DNA of 64,000 nt, from contig NC_081413.1 of NCBI RefSeq assembly GCF_030272615.1, forward strand, positions 144,870,476 through 144,934,475, read 5' to 3'. The notes beneath the pieces were generated by a model that made no database searches, was not told where the DNA came from, and was given only the letters and a program-made list of their open reading frames with translations. A program made the translations under genes and the position numbers. Of the stretch, positions 46,099 through 57,210 are shown in pieces. The first letter of the stretch is position 1. Every line of letters starts with the position of its first letter. The DNA comes from Cryptomeria japonica (Eukaryota > Streptophyta > Pinopsida > Cupressales > Cupressaceae).

Positions 46099-46990
46099 AT
46101 GTCTACTAACTATTTCAGGAAGGACAATCCTAAGCTTGATGGAACCAACTATGGAATATGGAAGATTAGAATGGAGACACATCTAAATTACATTGGAAAG
46201 GACATCTGGGATGTTACAAATAATGGCTATACAACTCCTACAACCAGTCAGCCTAATCCACCAAACTTGGCTAAAGATGAAGAAAATGATTGCAAAGCAA
46301 GAAAAACACTTTTGACTGCATTAATAGATCAACAAATCATGGGATTATCATATATATCAACTGCTAAAGCTATTTGGGATCATCTAGAAACATTGAATGA
46401 AGGAGATTCCACAGTCAAAAATGCAAAACTTGAAAGCTTTCCGGTCAGGTATGAAAATCTAAAAATGGAAGAAGATGAAAGGATTTCTGCTTTTATGGAA
46501 AGAGTAAATGAAATTGTTTTGGGTATTAAATGTTGTGGAGGAACCTTAAGTGAAGATGAAATTGTTTCAAAAGTTTTAAGAGGATTGCCACTAGCATATA
46601 AAATGAAGATTACTGTTATAAATGAGTTAAGAATAATGCCTAATACATCTGTAACTAGGGATACATTGATTGGAAAACTTTCAGCTTTTGAAATTGAGGA
46701 ATTTGGTCTTATTGCTACTATAAAGACAAATTTAGCTTTTAAGGCATCAACAACATCTGCACCATCATTTGACAAGTTTGATTGGAAAGCCTTTTATGCA
46801 AGAGAACTTGAGGAAAGCAGGAGAGAAAATGAACTTGAAGCACTATTTGCAAGGAAAATACCTAAAGGTCTAGTTGGAAGTAAGTATGAAGGTAAAACAC
46901 CCTTTAAATACTTTAACTGTAATAAGATTTTCATATGGCTTCTATATGCCCTGATAGACATGCTAGACTAAGAGAAGAAGCTAGAAGAAC
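46099..46990 (+). pseudogene. gag: El10 gag, frameshifted in the zinc knuckle
   Basis: Open from ATG 46099 for 290 codons: 'KLDGTNYGIWKIRMETHL', 'ALIDQQIMGLSYISTAKAIWD', 'YENLKMEEDERISAFMERVNEIV', 'KVLRGLPLAYKMKITVINEL'. At about 46925 the zinc knuckle (F-N-C-N-K-I...) loses its frame: the G-H of the CCHC box is replaced by a one-base-short sequence, and the frame runs into F-I-W-L-L-Y. Homology resumes in another frame from 46935 ('CPDRHARLREEARR'). Confidence 0.9.
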
Positions 46991-48700
46991 ATACAAGCCT
47001 AACCTTGAATATCAAAGATACAAATTTAAGAAGAATAAAGATAAATCTTGTTATCTTGCTGATGAAGGAGTCACTGATGATTCGAATGAAGATCCGACAA
47101 ACAATGGATGGGTTTTTGTTGCTATAACAGAAGATCAACTAAAACCTACTGTTCCACCTGTAGAGCAGGCCCTAGTAGCTAGAGTTGAAGTTAAGGATGA
47201 ATAGATCATTGATTCAGGATGTTCACATCACATGACTGGTGATAAAGGTAAATTCTTGAAATTTCAAGAATATAATGGAGGTCTAGTAAGATTTGGAGAT
47301 GATAAAGTTTGTTTGATCAAAGGTAAAGGTACAATATCTCTTGATGGTAAGCATAATACAGACAATGTTTACTATGTGGAAGGTTTAAAGCATAATCTTT
47401 TGAGTGTTGGTCAATTAGTTGAGAAAGGATTTCAGTTACAATTCAAGAATGGTAAATGCAAAATTATGAACATAACTGGCTTGGAAATTGCAACCGGAAA
47501 TCAAACTAGAGGTAACATATTTCATTTGAATAATAGTGAAAAGACATGCTTGATTGCACATATTGATGAAAGTTGGCTATGGAATAAGAGACTCTGTCAT
47601 GTAAATTTTGATTGCATGGTAAAAATTGGTACTACTAAGGCAGTTAGAGATTTACCTAAAATTGTCAAACCTCACAATCCGGTATGTAAGGAATGTCAAT
47701 TTGGAAAACAAGTTAGAGAATCTTTTAAAAGTATTCCAGAAAATCCAATAATGCTCTTGATGTAATTCATACTGATTTATGTGGTCTAGCTAGAACTAAA
47801 ATTTTACAAGGTGATAGATATTTCATGCTAATCATTGATGACTATTCTAGAATGTGTTGGGTTACTTTTCTCAGAGAAAAATCAAAAGCACTTGGGAAGT
47901 TAAAACTATTCAAAGCAATGGTAGAGAATGAAACTAGTAAGAAAATCAACTATCTAAGACCAGATCAAGGAGGGGAATTTACATCTAAGGAATTTAATAC
48001 ATTCTGTGAAGTAAATGGAATCAAAAGACAACTATCAGCACCCCGGACACCATAGCAGAATGGAGTCGTTGAAAGGAAAAAAAAAACTATCTTGGATGCC
48101 ACTAGAAGTATGTTATCTAAAGCAAATCTACCCCATGTATATTGGAGAGAGGCAGTAAACATAACGGTCTACACATTCAACAAATTTCACATCAAAGGAG
48201 AAACCGGTAAAACCCCTCATGAACTATGGTTTGGTATTACCCCTACTCTTAAATATTTTAGAATATTTGGAAGTAAATGCTATATTAGAAGAGATGAGTA
48301 CATTGGCAAATTTGATCCTAGAAGTGATGAAGGAATATTTCTTGGTTATTTATCTAAGAGAAAAGCATATAGATGTTTTAACAAGAGATTGCAGAAAATT
48401 GTTGAGAGTACAAATGTGAAGATTGATGAACAATTCAGAGAAACGTCAAGGTATATAGACTTTGAACCAACAACAGAGATTCTAACAAATGAACCTACAT
48501 TGAACCCACTGGTATAGAATGAAGATCTAGTTACACCCGTATCATCTGAAAAATTCCATAGTAACTGAGGAACAACAATAAACAAAGACACCCTGGTATG
48601 TAAGACTGAATCACTCTGAAGATCAGATAATTGGGAACAAGTATAAAGGAGTTATGACAAGAGGAAGACTAGAAAATGAATAGGTATGTCTTATTTCTCA
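46991..48700 (+). pseudogene. pol: El10 protease and integrase, broken
   Basis: A stop (TAG, 47202-47204) falls at the Trp usually just before the active site; the I-D-S-G-C-S-H-H-M-T-G motif itself is intact at about 47208. Gag-pre-integrase W-L-W-N-K-R-L-C-H-V-N-F, C-K-E-C-Q-F-G-K at 47570-47710. A frameshift at about 47763 precedes the first Asp (I-H-T-D-L-C-G). Second Asp: R-P-D-Q-G-G-E-F. TAG at 48053-48055 replaces the first glutamine of the family motif, followed by Q-N-G-V-V-E-R with the catalytic Glu. The C-terminal region is open at 48092-48517. Confidence 0.9.
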
Positions 48701-50240
48701 AATTGAACCATCATCAATTAATGAGGCATGTGAAGATAAACACTGGATTAAAGCTATGGAAGAGGAACTAGAAAAAATTGAGAAAAATAACACATTGACA
48801 TTTGTTCCCCGACCTAAAGACAAAAATATGATTGGAACAAAATGGGTATTCAGAAACAAACTTAATGAAGATGGTAAGGTAATCAAGAATAAAGCAAGAC
48901 TAGTGTGTAAGGGATATTCTCAGAAAGAAGGAATTGATTATAATGAAACCTTTGCACCGGTAGCTAGAATTTAGGCAGTCAGATTATTCTTGGCTTTTAC
49001 AGCACACAAGACCTACAAAGTATATCAAATGGATATTAAATGTGCATTTCTGAATGGAGATCTTGAAGAATAAGTTTACATTGAATAATCTAATGGATTT
49101 TCTTTGACAAATAACAAAGATATGGTTTGCAGGTTAAGGAAAGCTTTGTATGGGTTGAAACAAGCTCCAAGAGCTTGGTATGCAAGATTGGATAAGTATC
49201 TTTTGAAGATTGGTTTTTCTAAAGGTAATGCTGACAGCAACTTATACTACAAAGTGACTAATTGTGACATCTTGGTTATAGAAGTTTTTGTTGATGATAT
49301 AATCTTTGGAGGAGAAGATGGATTATGTAAAGACTTCTCTATTGAAATGCAACAAGAATTTGAAATGTCTATGATTGGAGAGATAAAATTCTTTTTAGGA
49401 TTGCAAATTTCATAGACCAATAAAGGTATATTCTTGAGTCAATTCAAGTACTTGAAGGAGTTACTAAAGAAATTTGGGATGGAGAACTCTAAACTAGTAA
49501 GAACACCTATGACTACAAATGACAAATTATCACTAAGGGATGAATCTAGACCTGTTAATCCGACTAGGTACAAATCTATGATAGGAGGCCTACTGTATTT
49601 AACACAAACAAGACCTGATATTATGAATGCAATATGTATTGTTTCAAGATTTAGAGTAATCCTAAAGAAAATCATGAATCAACAGTCAAAAGAATTTTTC
49701 CGTACTTACAAGGCACTACAAATCTTGGATTATGGTATCCTAGAGATGAAAACTTTGAATTATATGCATACATAGATGCAAATTGGGCAGGAGATGTGGT
49801 TGATAGAAAAAGCACCACCGAAGGAGTATTTTTTCTTGGCAGCAGAGTAATTTCTTGGTTGAGTAAGAAACAAAGTTGTACATCTTTATCAATAGCTGAA
49901 TCAGAATATGTTGCAGCAACAACTAACTGTACATAGGTGTTATGGCTTAAGCAAATGTTGAAGGACATAAAGGCAAAATGCAAGGAACCCATAACTATCT
50001 ATTGTGACAACACTACAACAATTGATATATCTAAGAATCTGGTATTACATTCTAAAACTAAACATGTTTCTATCAAACTAAATTTTCTAAGGGAGAATGT
50101 TGAAACAAAAGAAGTAAAACTATTTTATGTGAATACTAAAGAGTAGATTGCAAATATTTTCACTAAACCTCTGCCTAAGGAAACCTTTGAATATCTTAGA
50201 GACCATCTTGGGGTTATATCCCCACTGGTAGAGACTTAGA
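48700..50240 (+). pseudogene. pol: El10 reverse transcriptase and RNase H, broken
   Basis: RT at 48756-48974 and 49104-49415: '[20 protein letters not shown]', Y-Q-M-D-I-K-C, and catalytic F-V-D-D-I-I-F-G-G (about 49290). RNase H at 49434-50240: G-G-L-L-Y-L-T-Q-T-R-P-D, D-A-N-W-A-G-D, A-E-S-E-Y-V-A-A, C-D-N-T-T-T-I-D-I-S-K-N, I-F-T-K-P-L-P. Stops near 48972, 49070, 49087, 49413, 49935 and 50143; several are TAG or TAA at expected glutamines. Confidence 0.9.
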
Positions 50241-50582
50241 CAATTGATTTTTTTCATCAACTGACAGATTCAACAAAGAAATCTTTTATTCTGGCTTTGA
50301 TGAGGAAGCTACTTCTCAGAGGGAGTAGTTGGTATACTGAATTGGTTGGTATTTTGTATTTACATCTGGTTTTGCATTATCTTTGGCATTTGATGTCAAA
50401 GGGGGAGAGATTGGTATGGAAAAATACAAGAAAAACACATGACACTCCCAAGGAGAGAGATTGTTTATAACTAAATTTTGAATTCTAGTTATGATCTCTT
50501 TTTTGGGAGATTGTTGGTTTTTGGTATTTGGCATTTTTGTCTTGGCACTTTGATGGTTTTTCCATCTTGTGTTGCCATCAAT
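50241..50582 (+). other. El10 3' untranslated region
   Basis: 340 bases with no frame. Two purine tracts upstream of the real one ('gtcaaagggggagaga' at about 50396 and 'ttttgggagat' at about 50500) look like decayed copies of the polypurine region. Confidence 0.6.
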
Positions 50583-50597
50583 GCCAAAGGGGGAGAT
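50583..50597 (+). other. El10 polypurine tract
   Basis: GCCAAAGGGGGAGAT directly before TGTTGG of the 3' LTR. Confidence 0.9.
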
Positions 50598-51650
50598 TGT
50601 TGGTATTTTGGTATGTTTTGTCATTGATGTCAACACCTACTATCACTTATCAACTTTGGCACTTTGAAGAATTGGTAATGTTCACCGGCAATTGACTTAT
50701 GCACAGTCACCGGTATCTGGTACACCAGCAGGATATAATGTTCATCGACACCTAGAATGGCATGGAAAACACCTAGTTATGTCGAAGACATTGTTTAGAC
50801 ACTTTGTCTTTGAGATTTGTTCATTGGCATATTCTTATTTGCATATTTGTTGTTACCGACAAATAGGTCTAGATCATTCACCGACAGGCTTATCTATTCC
50901 AAATCAGCACGACACGCTATGGAGATGTTTTATTAATATTGTAATTGCATTGAGCCAACATGATGAATCAGTTATTGCATCAGATATTGTTTTAGTCGTA
51001 AAATGATTTTATTGTAATATCCTTTAGAGCCAACCTACTAAAATTGGTCTTAGGTTATGATATAAATGTAAGATCTTATTAGTAAGATCAATGTGGAATG
51101 TGAAAGAGAAATTGTGCGAAGGTATATGCAAGAATAAGAAGAAATATACATGCAAACATAATTTGAAGGTTGAAGAAGGGTTTTTGTGAAGACAATCAGA
51201 ACTACACTAGTACTGAATCTAGCATAGTAAGATGCTATTTTGAGTAGTACATCCTTATTGGATTTAACCATCCAATTGTAGTCAGTGTGACTCCTATTGT
51301 GTTTGAGCAGTGAGCTCTAGGCGCTTGGCCTTTCTACATGTGCAGACCACATTTGTATACACATACTATTTGCAGTAGTATCATCTGATTGTGGGTAAGG
51401 TTTCCCACCATGGTTTTCCCCCTTATAGGGTTTCCACATACAAATATTGGTGCTGTGTGTTGTGGATGTTATTGTCTTTCTGTTTCATGAATTAATCTTT
51501 ACCGATACTATAATTAACTGATATAACTGTCTACCAACATTCAAGTCTGGTTCACCAGTATTAAGCATTAAAGTTGGTTAAGTTGTTTTGGTTTGAATTT
51601 ATTTGACAACTGATTCCCCCCCCCCTCTTAGTTATCCCTGGGACCTAACA
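50598..51650 (+). repeat. El10 3' LTR
   Basis: 1053 bases, TGTTGGTATTTTGG to ...GGACCTAACA, followed by GTATT and the resumption of El9's LTR. It has a longer C run (about 10) in the pyrimidine tract near its end than the 5' copy. Confidence 0.93.
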
Positions 51651-51655
51651 GTATT

Positions 51656-52123
51656 GAGCTTAACTAGGACTGTAATCAGGCATGGTAGATGCTATCTCTA
51701 GCAGTTCATTCTTCTAGATTATTGTGCAATTATCTTGAGGTGGTTATAACCTCTCTATAGTCAGTGAGACTCTTTTGTAATGAGCAGTACGCTCTAGAAA
51801 TTGTGCCTTCTTGCATGTGCAGGCCCCTCATTGTATCACATACTTTCTACAGAAGTATCATCTGACAATGGGTAGGCTTCCCACCATGGTTTTTCCCTTT
51901 ACCAGGTTTTCCACATACAAGTCTTGGTGTTATGTGTTATGGTTGCATTGTGTTAATTCTCTATTTCATTCTTAAGTTTTATTGCTTTCCGGTATCTATT
52001 TTTGCTATTCCGGTATTAAAAGTTTATGTGCTCTGGTTACAGGTTATAAAGTGGTTCGATTAATATAATCTGTTAACAACTAATTCACACCCCCCTCTTA
52101 GTTGTTCACCGGTTATCCTAACA
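51656..52123 (+). repeat. El9 5' LTR, right part
   Basis: Continuation of 44338-44983 after El10. It includes the CACCCCCCTCTTAG tract (about 52088-52101) and ends ...ATCCTAACA. Together the two parts give an LTR of about 1114 bases. Confidence 0.87.
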
Positions 52124-52140
52124 ATTTGTATCAGAGCTTT
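52124..52140 (+). other. El9 primer-binding site
   Basis: ATTTGTATCAGAGCTTT follows the LTR; one change (G to T) from the tRNA-iMet type. Confidence 0.88.
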
Positions 52141-52181
52141 GGTCCTCTTTTTTAGAATCTTAACCACTTGAGGTAGATCCT

Positions 52182-53444
52182 ATGGCAGCTAATACTTCAA
52201 ATCCACTGGCAACTATTTTCAGAAGAGAAATCCCAAAGCTTGATGGAACAAATTATGGGACATGGAAAATCCAAATGGAGACTCATCTTAGATATCTTGG
52301 CAAGTACATTTGGGAGATCACTAAGAAAGGATATACACCTTATGATCTAACATCTGACAATCCTGCTCCTACAGACCTGGACAAGAATATTGAAAATGGT
52401 TGTGGAGCTAGAGAAGCCCTCTTGTGTGCACTTACTGATCAACAAATCTTGGGATTGACTGATAAATCATCAGCAAAGGTTGTGTGGGATAAATTGAAAA
52501 CTTTGAATGAAGGTGATCCCACTATCAAAATTGCTAAACTTGATGGTTATCGGGTAAGGTATGAAAACTTGAAGATGGAAGATAATGAAATAATTGCTAC
52601 ATATATGGAAAGAGTAAATGAGATTGTCATGGGAATTCAATGTTGTGGAGGATTTCTGAGTGAAGATGAAATAGTTTTCAAAGTCTTGAAATCCCTTCCA
52701 CCGACTTACAAGATGAAAGCAACTGCAATTAATGAACTGAGAACAATGGCAAACACTTCAGTTAATAGAGACATTTTGATTGGGAAATTATCTGCTTTTG
52801 AGCTTGAAGAATTTGGATCTTTTGGAGCTGTAAAGTCTGAACCTTCTTTTCATGCATCATCATCTACCGACAAAAGTGATTGGAAAGCCCTATATGCAAA
52901 AGAATTGGAAGATATGAGGAAAGAGGATGAAGAATTTAAGAAACTTGAAGCCTTATTTGCTAGAAGAGTACCTAAAGGACTGACAGGAAGTAAGTATGAA
53001 GGAAAATCACCTTTTAAATGTTTTTCATGTAATAAGATTGGTCATTTTGCATCTAGATGTCCTGAAAGGAATGCAAGATTTGAAGAGAGAGTTAAGAAAT
53101 CATTTAAGCCTAATCGAAACATATATAGATTCAAGAAAAATAAACAATGCTACATAGCGGATGAAGAAGGAGTAAGTGATGACTCTGAGGATGAACCGAC
53201 AACAGACTCTGCTGGTGGATCTGATAATGGAAAGGAATGGGTGTTCTATGCTTTAAAGGAAGATGAATTGGAATCGGCTACCATGAATGAAGAAAAGGCC
53301 CTAGCAGCAAAATTTGAAGACAAGGATGAATGGGTAATTGATAGTAGATGCTCACATCATATGACTGGAGATAAAAGAAAATTTTTGTCTTGCAAGAATA
53401 CAATGGTGGTAAAGTCATATTTGGAGATGACAAAGAATGTATGA
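52182..53444 (+). CDS. gag: El9 gag with start of protease (420 codons open)
   Basis: The longest clean frame in the window. From ATG 52182 it encodes a full copia gag: UBN2 capsid (residues about 15-230: 'LDGTNYGTWKIQMETHL', 'YENLKMEDNEIIATYMERVNEIVMG', 'LPPTYKMKATAINELRTM'), a charged linker, an intact CCHC zinc knuckle C-F-S-C-N-K-I-G-H-F-A-S-R-C (about 279-292), an acidic region, and the protease motif I-D-S-R-C-S-H-H-M-T-G (about 383), in which Gly of D-S-G is Arg (a G-to-A change). At about 53385 a one-base loss shifts the frame, so the last 20 residues are out of register and pol continues at 53390 in another frame. Probably untranslated today. Confidence 0.85.
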   Translation: MAANTSNPLATIFRREIPKLDGTNYGTWKIQMETHLRYLGKYIWEITKKGYTPYDLTSDNPAPTDLDKNIENGCGAREALLCALTDQQILGLTDKSSAKVVWDKLKTLNEGDPTIKIAKLDGYRVRYENLKMEDNEIIATYMERVNEIVMGIQCCGGFLSEDEIVFKVLKSLPPTYKMKATAINELRTMANTSVNRDILIGKLSAFELEEFGSFGAVKSEPSFHASSSTDKSDWKALYAKELEDMRKEDEEFKKLEALFARRVPKGLTGSKYEGKSPFKCFSCNKIGHFASRCPERNARFEERVKKSFKPNRNIYRFKKNKQCYIADEEGVSDDSEDEPTTDSAGGSDNGKEWVFYALKEDELESATMNEEKALAAKFEDKDEWVIDSRCSHHMTGDKRKFLSCKNTMVVKSYLEMTKNV

Positions 53445-54519
53445 TCAAAGGTAGAGGTATTATTTCTCTGGATGGCAAGCATAATACTGATAATGTTTAT
53501 TATGTAGAAGGTTTAAAGCATAATCTTTTAAGTGTTGGTCATTTGGTGGACAAGGGTTTCCAACTTCAGTTTAAAGATAGAAAATTCAAAATCATTAACA
53601 AAATTGGTTTGGTGATTGCAACCGGTACTCAGACTAGAGGTAATATCTTTCACTTGAACACTGGAAATAAGACATGTTTGATTGCTCATATTGATGAGAG
53701 TTGGTTATGGCATAAGAGGTTGCTTCATGTTAATTTTAATTGTATTGTTAAGATCAGTTCAACAAAGGCAGTTAGATATATACCTAAGATTATGAAGCCT
53801 CATAATCTGGTATGTAAGGAATGTCAATTTGGAAAGAAAGTTAGAACTTATTTTAAGAGCATACATGATAAATCTAATGATGTGATTGATTTGATTCACA
53901 TTGACTTATGTGGTCAAACAAGGACTATAAGCTTTCAAGGTGATAGGTATTTCATGCTGGTAATTGATGATTATTCTAGAATGATATGGGTGACTTTTCT
54001 TAGGGAGAAGTCTGAAGCCTTTGAGAAATTCAAGATCTTTAAAGAAAAGGTAGAAATAAAAGCTGGATTGAAAATCAGATGTCTAAGATCGGATCAAGGC
54101 GGTGAGTTCACTTCTCATGAATTTAACAGTTATTGTGAGACTAATGGAATTAGGAGACAATTATTTGCACCTTAGACTCCTTAGCATAATGAAGTAGTGG
54201 AAAGGAAGAATAGAACCATTTTGGATGCAGCAAGAACTATGATGATGGAGGCCAAATTACCTCACATATATTGGAGAGAAGCAGTAAGTACTATAGTCTA
54301 CACATTCAATAGAGTTCACATCAAAGGTGAAACCAGTAAGACCCCTTATGAATTATCATTTGGAAATACACCTACTGTTAAATATTTCAGAATTTTTGGA
54401 AGTAAATGTTATATCAAAAGGGATGATTCAATTGGGAAGTTTAATCCTAGATGTGATGAAGGGATATTTCTTGGATATTCAATTCAAAGAAAAGCATATA
54501 GATGTTACAATAAAAGATT
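53390..54519 (+). pseudogene. pol: El9 integrase part of pol, cut by El11
   Basis: Open at 53390-54175: 'DNVYYVEGLKHNLLSVG', then W-L-W-H-K-R-L-L-H-V-N-F and C-K-E-C-Q-F-G-K-K (zinc region; Cys of L-C-H is Leu). Integrase first Asp: I-H-I-D-L-C-G (about 53905). Second Asp: R-S-D-Q-G-G-E-F (about 54095). It stops at TAG 54173-54175 and TAG 54182-54184. The second stop is at the family glutamine, followed by H-N-E-V-V-E-R with the catalytic Glu. It reopens at 54197 and is truncated at 54519 in 'YRCYNKR' by the El11 LTR. The apparent fusion with LTR sequence to 54571 is accidental. Confidence 0.9.
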
Positions 54520-54918
54520 TGTCGTGCCCAAACTTTCGAGCAAAAAATGGAACAACAATTTTTTTTTTTGAACAACATAAATTCACAAAATAGTCTACAT
54601 TAAAATGAAATCAATTGAGTCTGCCTTAACTAAGATGTAAGTAGAATTGTTCACTAACATTGGATTACTTAACTCACTCATAAAAGTGACATTAATTAAT
54701 GAGGACTAATTATTCCCTAAGAGGGTCCTCGCAATTTAGTTAGTTAATTTAATTAACCTAATTAAATTGCCGCTAATTAAAGTCGAGGGAAAATTAAATA
54801 TCTAAATTGCATTTAAATTATTCCAGGCTAATTGAATAATGATGTGGATATCTTAAACCTAATATTTAATTAATCGAGCACACACAAAATTTATTATTTA
54901 TATTTAGACAATAAGGTA
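54520..54918 (-). repeat. El11 3' LTR remnant
   Basis: About 399 bases starting TGTCGTGCCC on the plus strand and matching 59029-59420 closely until 'caataaggt', where it changes abruptly to integrase sequence. In element sense only the last part of the LTR survives. Confidence 0.88.
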
Positions 54919-55352
54919 TAGCATGAGACTGGAGAAACCCACCTAGATGGTGGTGCTCCTCCTTGACTCTCTAACACTCAAGGCATCAGGCTACTAACTC
55001 AGCAATAAGTTGCCGCATACCTGGCCAATGATATAACTACCTCAAATCTATATGCATCTTCTTAACCCCGTGATGCACTACATAAGGAGCTCTATGAGCC
55101 TCCATGGCAATGAGCTCTCATAATCCCTCGGGAGAAGGTACATAGATGCGTCCTCTATGGCATAATAGTCCATCGGACTCTAAAGAGTAATCCACATACT
55201 TCCTCTCCAGGGTCTCCTGAGATCGAATCCTCTAAAAAACCTCTAGATACCATCCATTCTCTGGCAACCGCTGCAATATACAGTCTCTCAAATCTGTGCT
55301 CATAGATATGGAGTATACCTCATGTCATCTCCTACTCAAGGCATCTACAACT
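54919..55352 (-). pseudogene. pol: El11 integrase zinc-binding domain and RNase H junction
   Basis: In element sense: A-L-S-R-R (end of RNase H linker, downstream copy), then about 60 residues to R-I-Y-V-P-S-P-E-G, then E-A-H-R-A-P-Y-V-V-H-H-G-V-K-K-M and W-P-G-M-R-Q-L-I-A-E-L-V-A-stop-C-L-E-C. The H..H..C..C zinc-finger spacing of Ty3 integrase is preserved. A stop replaces the residue before C-L-E-C. Homology ends at '..G-F-L-Q-S-H-A' against the LTR. The catalytic core is gone. Confidence 0.8.
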
Positions 55353-55639
55353 CTTACATCATCGTAATATCAATTTATATTGAAATGAAAGATCTAGGCT
55401 TTTTTATTCTTATTCAATCCTTCCGCTAATAAGCAATCAATGGCATTCAGAGAAAGCCATTTTGTTTTTAACAATGTATCGATCATTTGTTTAAATAACA
55501 TTCTATTAGAGAAGAATAAATTTGATAAATATTCATGACTTTCGGATAGAGTTTTATAAATAAGAGATTCATTAGATGCTAAATCTCTATTTTCCCTTTC
55601 TCCCTTGAGCAAACGTTGTTTAAACTTATCATCCGTGAA
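55353..55639 (-). pseudogene. ycf2: Plastid ycf2-like fragment captured in El11
   Basis: The minus-strand frame 55717-55394 passes from RNase H linker (…[10 protein letters not shown]) into about 80 residues foreign to any retroelement, including '[18 protein letters not shown]', '[12 protein letters not shown]' and ending K-N-K-K-A-stop. From memory this matches the C-terminal end of plastid Ycf2 (LSESY.YLSNLFLSN..LL..M.KTLL.K.WL). Base composition is that of plastid coding DNA. A 19-base element segment (actcaaggcatctRcaact) occurs on both sides (55334-55352, 55640-55658). It is a nuclear plastid-DNA insertion into the element, not a functional gene. The end of the plastid homology near 55385 is approximate. 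Confidence 0.8.
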
Positions 55640-55658
55640 ACTCAAGGCATCTGCAACT

Positions 55659-57210
55659 ACGTTCTCTTTCCCCTTGATGTAGTGGATACCAAAATCATAC
55701 TCGCATAGAAAATCCATCCATCTCCTCTGACAGGCATTAAGATTAGGTTGGGTGAAGATGTACTACAAACTCTGATGGTTTGAATGAAGCTCAAAGTGAT
55801 GACCCAAAAGGAAGTGTCTCCATCTCACAAGTGCATGTACTACTACTACAAGCTCTAAGTCATGCGTAAGGTAGTTAAGCTTGTGAGTCCTAAGTTTCCT
55901 AGCCTCATAAGCTATAACTTGACTCTCCTACATAAGGACTCCTCCTAATCCACCCAAGTAAGCATCCGTGCATACCATGAAATCAATCGTGGTGTCTGGC
56001 ACAATGAGGATAGGTGCACTAGTGAATGCCCTTTTCAGATCTTGAAAATCCCTCTCACACCTCTTTGTCCACTCGAATTTATTTCCCTTTCACTAGAGGG
56101 ATGTAATGGGATGGGCAACTCTGGAAAATCCCTCAACGAAGTGTCTGCAGTAGCCTGCTAAACTCATGAAGCTCCTGACCTCTGTCACACTAGTTGGCAC
56201 TGGCCAATCCATAATAGCTCTGATCTTTGATGGGTCAACTGAGATCCCATCACCAGATATAACATACCCAAGGTACTTGACCTCTAATCTAAAGAAAGCA
56301 CACTTCGACAAACTGCTGAACAATTGGTTGTCCCTCAAACATTGCAAAACCTGCCTCAAATGCTCCTCATGCTCCTTCTCATTCCAAGAATATATCAATA
56401 TGTCATCGAGGAACACAATAACAAATCAATCAAGGAAAGTGCGGAATACCCCATTCATGAGACTTGTGAATATAGTTGGAGCATTCGTAAGATCGAATGG
56501 GATCACGGTGAACTCATAGTGGCCATATCTAGTATGAAACACGGTCTTGTGGATATCACTCTCCACAATCCTCAACTGATGATACCCTAACTTTAGATCT
56601 ATTTTGGAAAACACTTTAACACCTTGAAGGTGATCAAAGAAATCATTGATCCTGGGCAAGGGATAACGGTTCTTGATGGTTACTTTGTTTAGTTGCCTGT
56701 AATCCATGCATAATCGAAGGGACCCATCCTTCTTCTTCATGAAGATGACTAGTGCACCCCAAGGGGAGATGCTAGGATGAATGTGACCCTTCTCTAAGAG
56801 TTCCTCTAGCTGCATCTTGAGCTCATTAAGCTCATGTGTGGTCATCCTATAAGGTGCTCTCGAAACTAGGTCAACTGCTGGTACCAGATCTATGTGGAAG
56901 TCAATCTCTCTGCTAGGTGGCATACCAGGTAGCTCGGCTGGAAACACATCTGCAAACGCCTCAAGGATGGGATGATCATTAAGGCAAGGCTCCTTCTCAT
57001 TTTCTTCCTCTCTATCACTGATGGTAATAGCAAACAACTGGCATCCCTTTTGCATGCTCTGCTTAAGCTGCATAGCGGAAATCATACGAAGAGACACGGG
57101 CCTCTGAATCCTAGTGATTTCTATGGGAGCACCATGATCATCCTCACACTCGATCTTTTTTAGGTGACAATCCATCTTGGCTCTGTGGGTGTAAAGCCAA
57201 TCCATGCCAA
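55659..57210 (-). pseudogene. pol: El11 reverse transcriptase and RNase H
   Basis: Frame 57205-56426 (259 codons) covers the protease-RT linker and N-terminal RT: '[18 protein letters not shown]', [48 protein letters not shown]. After a stop near 56424 the frame 56416-56093 gives the catalytic box [10 protein letters not shown] and thumb '[12 protein letters not shown]'. RNase H follows to 55659 with several stops ('VCTDAYLGGLGGVL'-type sequence near 55960). The active-site box lost in El3 is present here. Confidence 0.9.

Larger units (their letters stand above)
44984..51650 (+). mobile_element. El10: Ty1/copia element inside El9's 5' LTR
   Basis: Complete element with perfect duplication GTATT. 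LTRs 44984-46041 and 50598-51650, primer site 46042, gag 46099, pol to about 50240, purine tract 50583-50597. All copia domains are present, with about ten stops or frameshifts. It is closely related to El9 (gag frames clearly alignable), so it is a family member that landed in a relative's LTR. Confidence 0.95.
44338..54519 (+). mobile_element. El9: Ty1/copia element, inside El7, interrupted by El10 and El11
   Basis: A plus-strand element starting at 44338. Its 5' LTR is 44338-44983 plus 51656-52123 (El10 sits between). Then come primer site, gag, protease and integrase, up to 54519 where El11 inserted. RT, RNase H and 3' LTR must lie beyond the window. It inserted into El7 gag-pre-integrase sequence in opposite orientation. 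Confidence 0.9.

Noticed and set aside
54197-54571. Apparent integrase-LTR fusion protein
   Set aside because: The frame merely reads from El9 integrase into the inserted El11 LTR; the junction is an insertion site.
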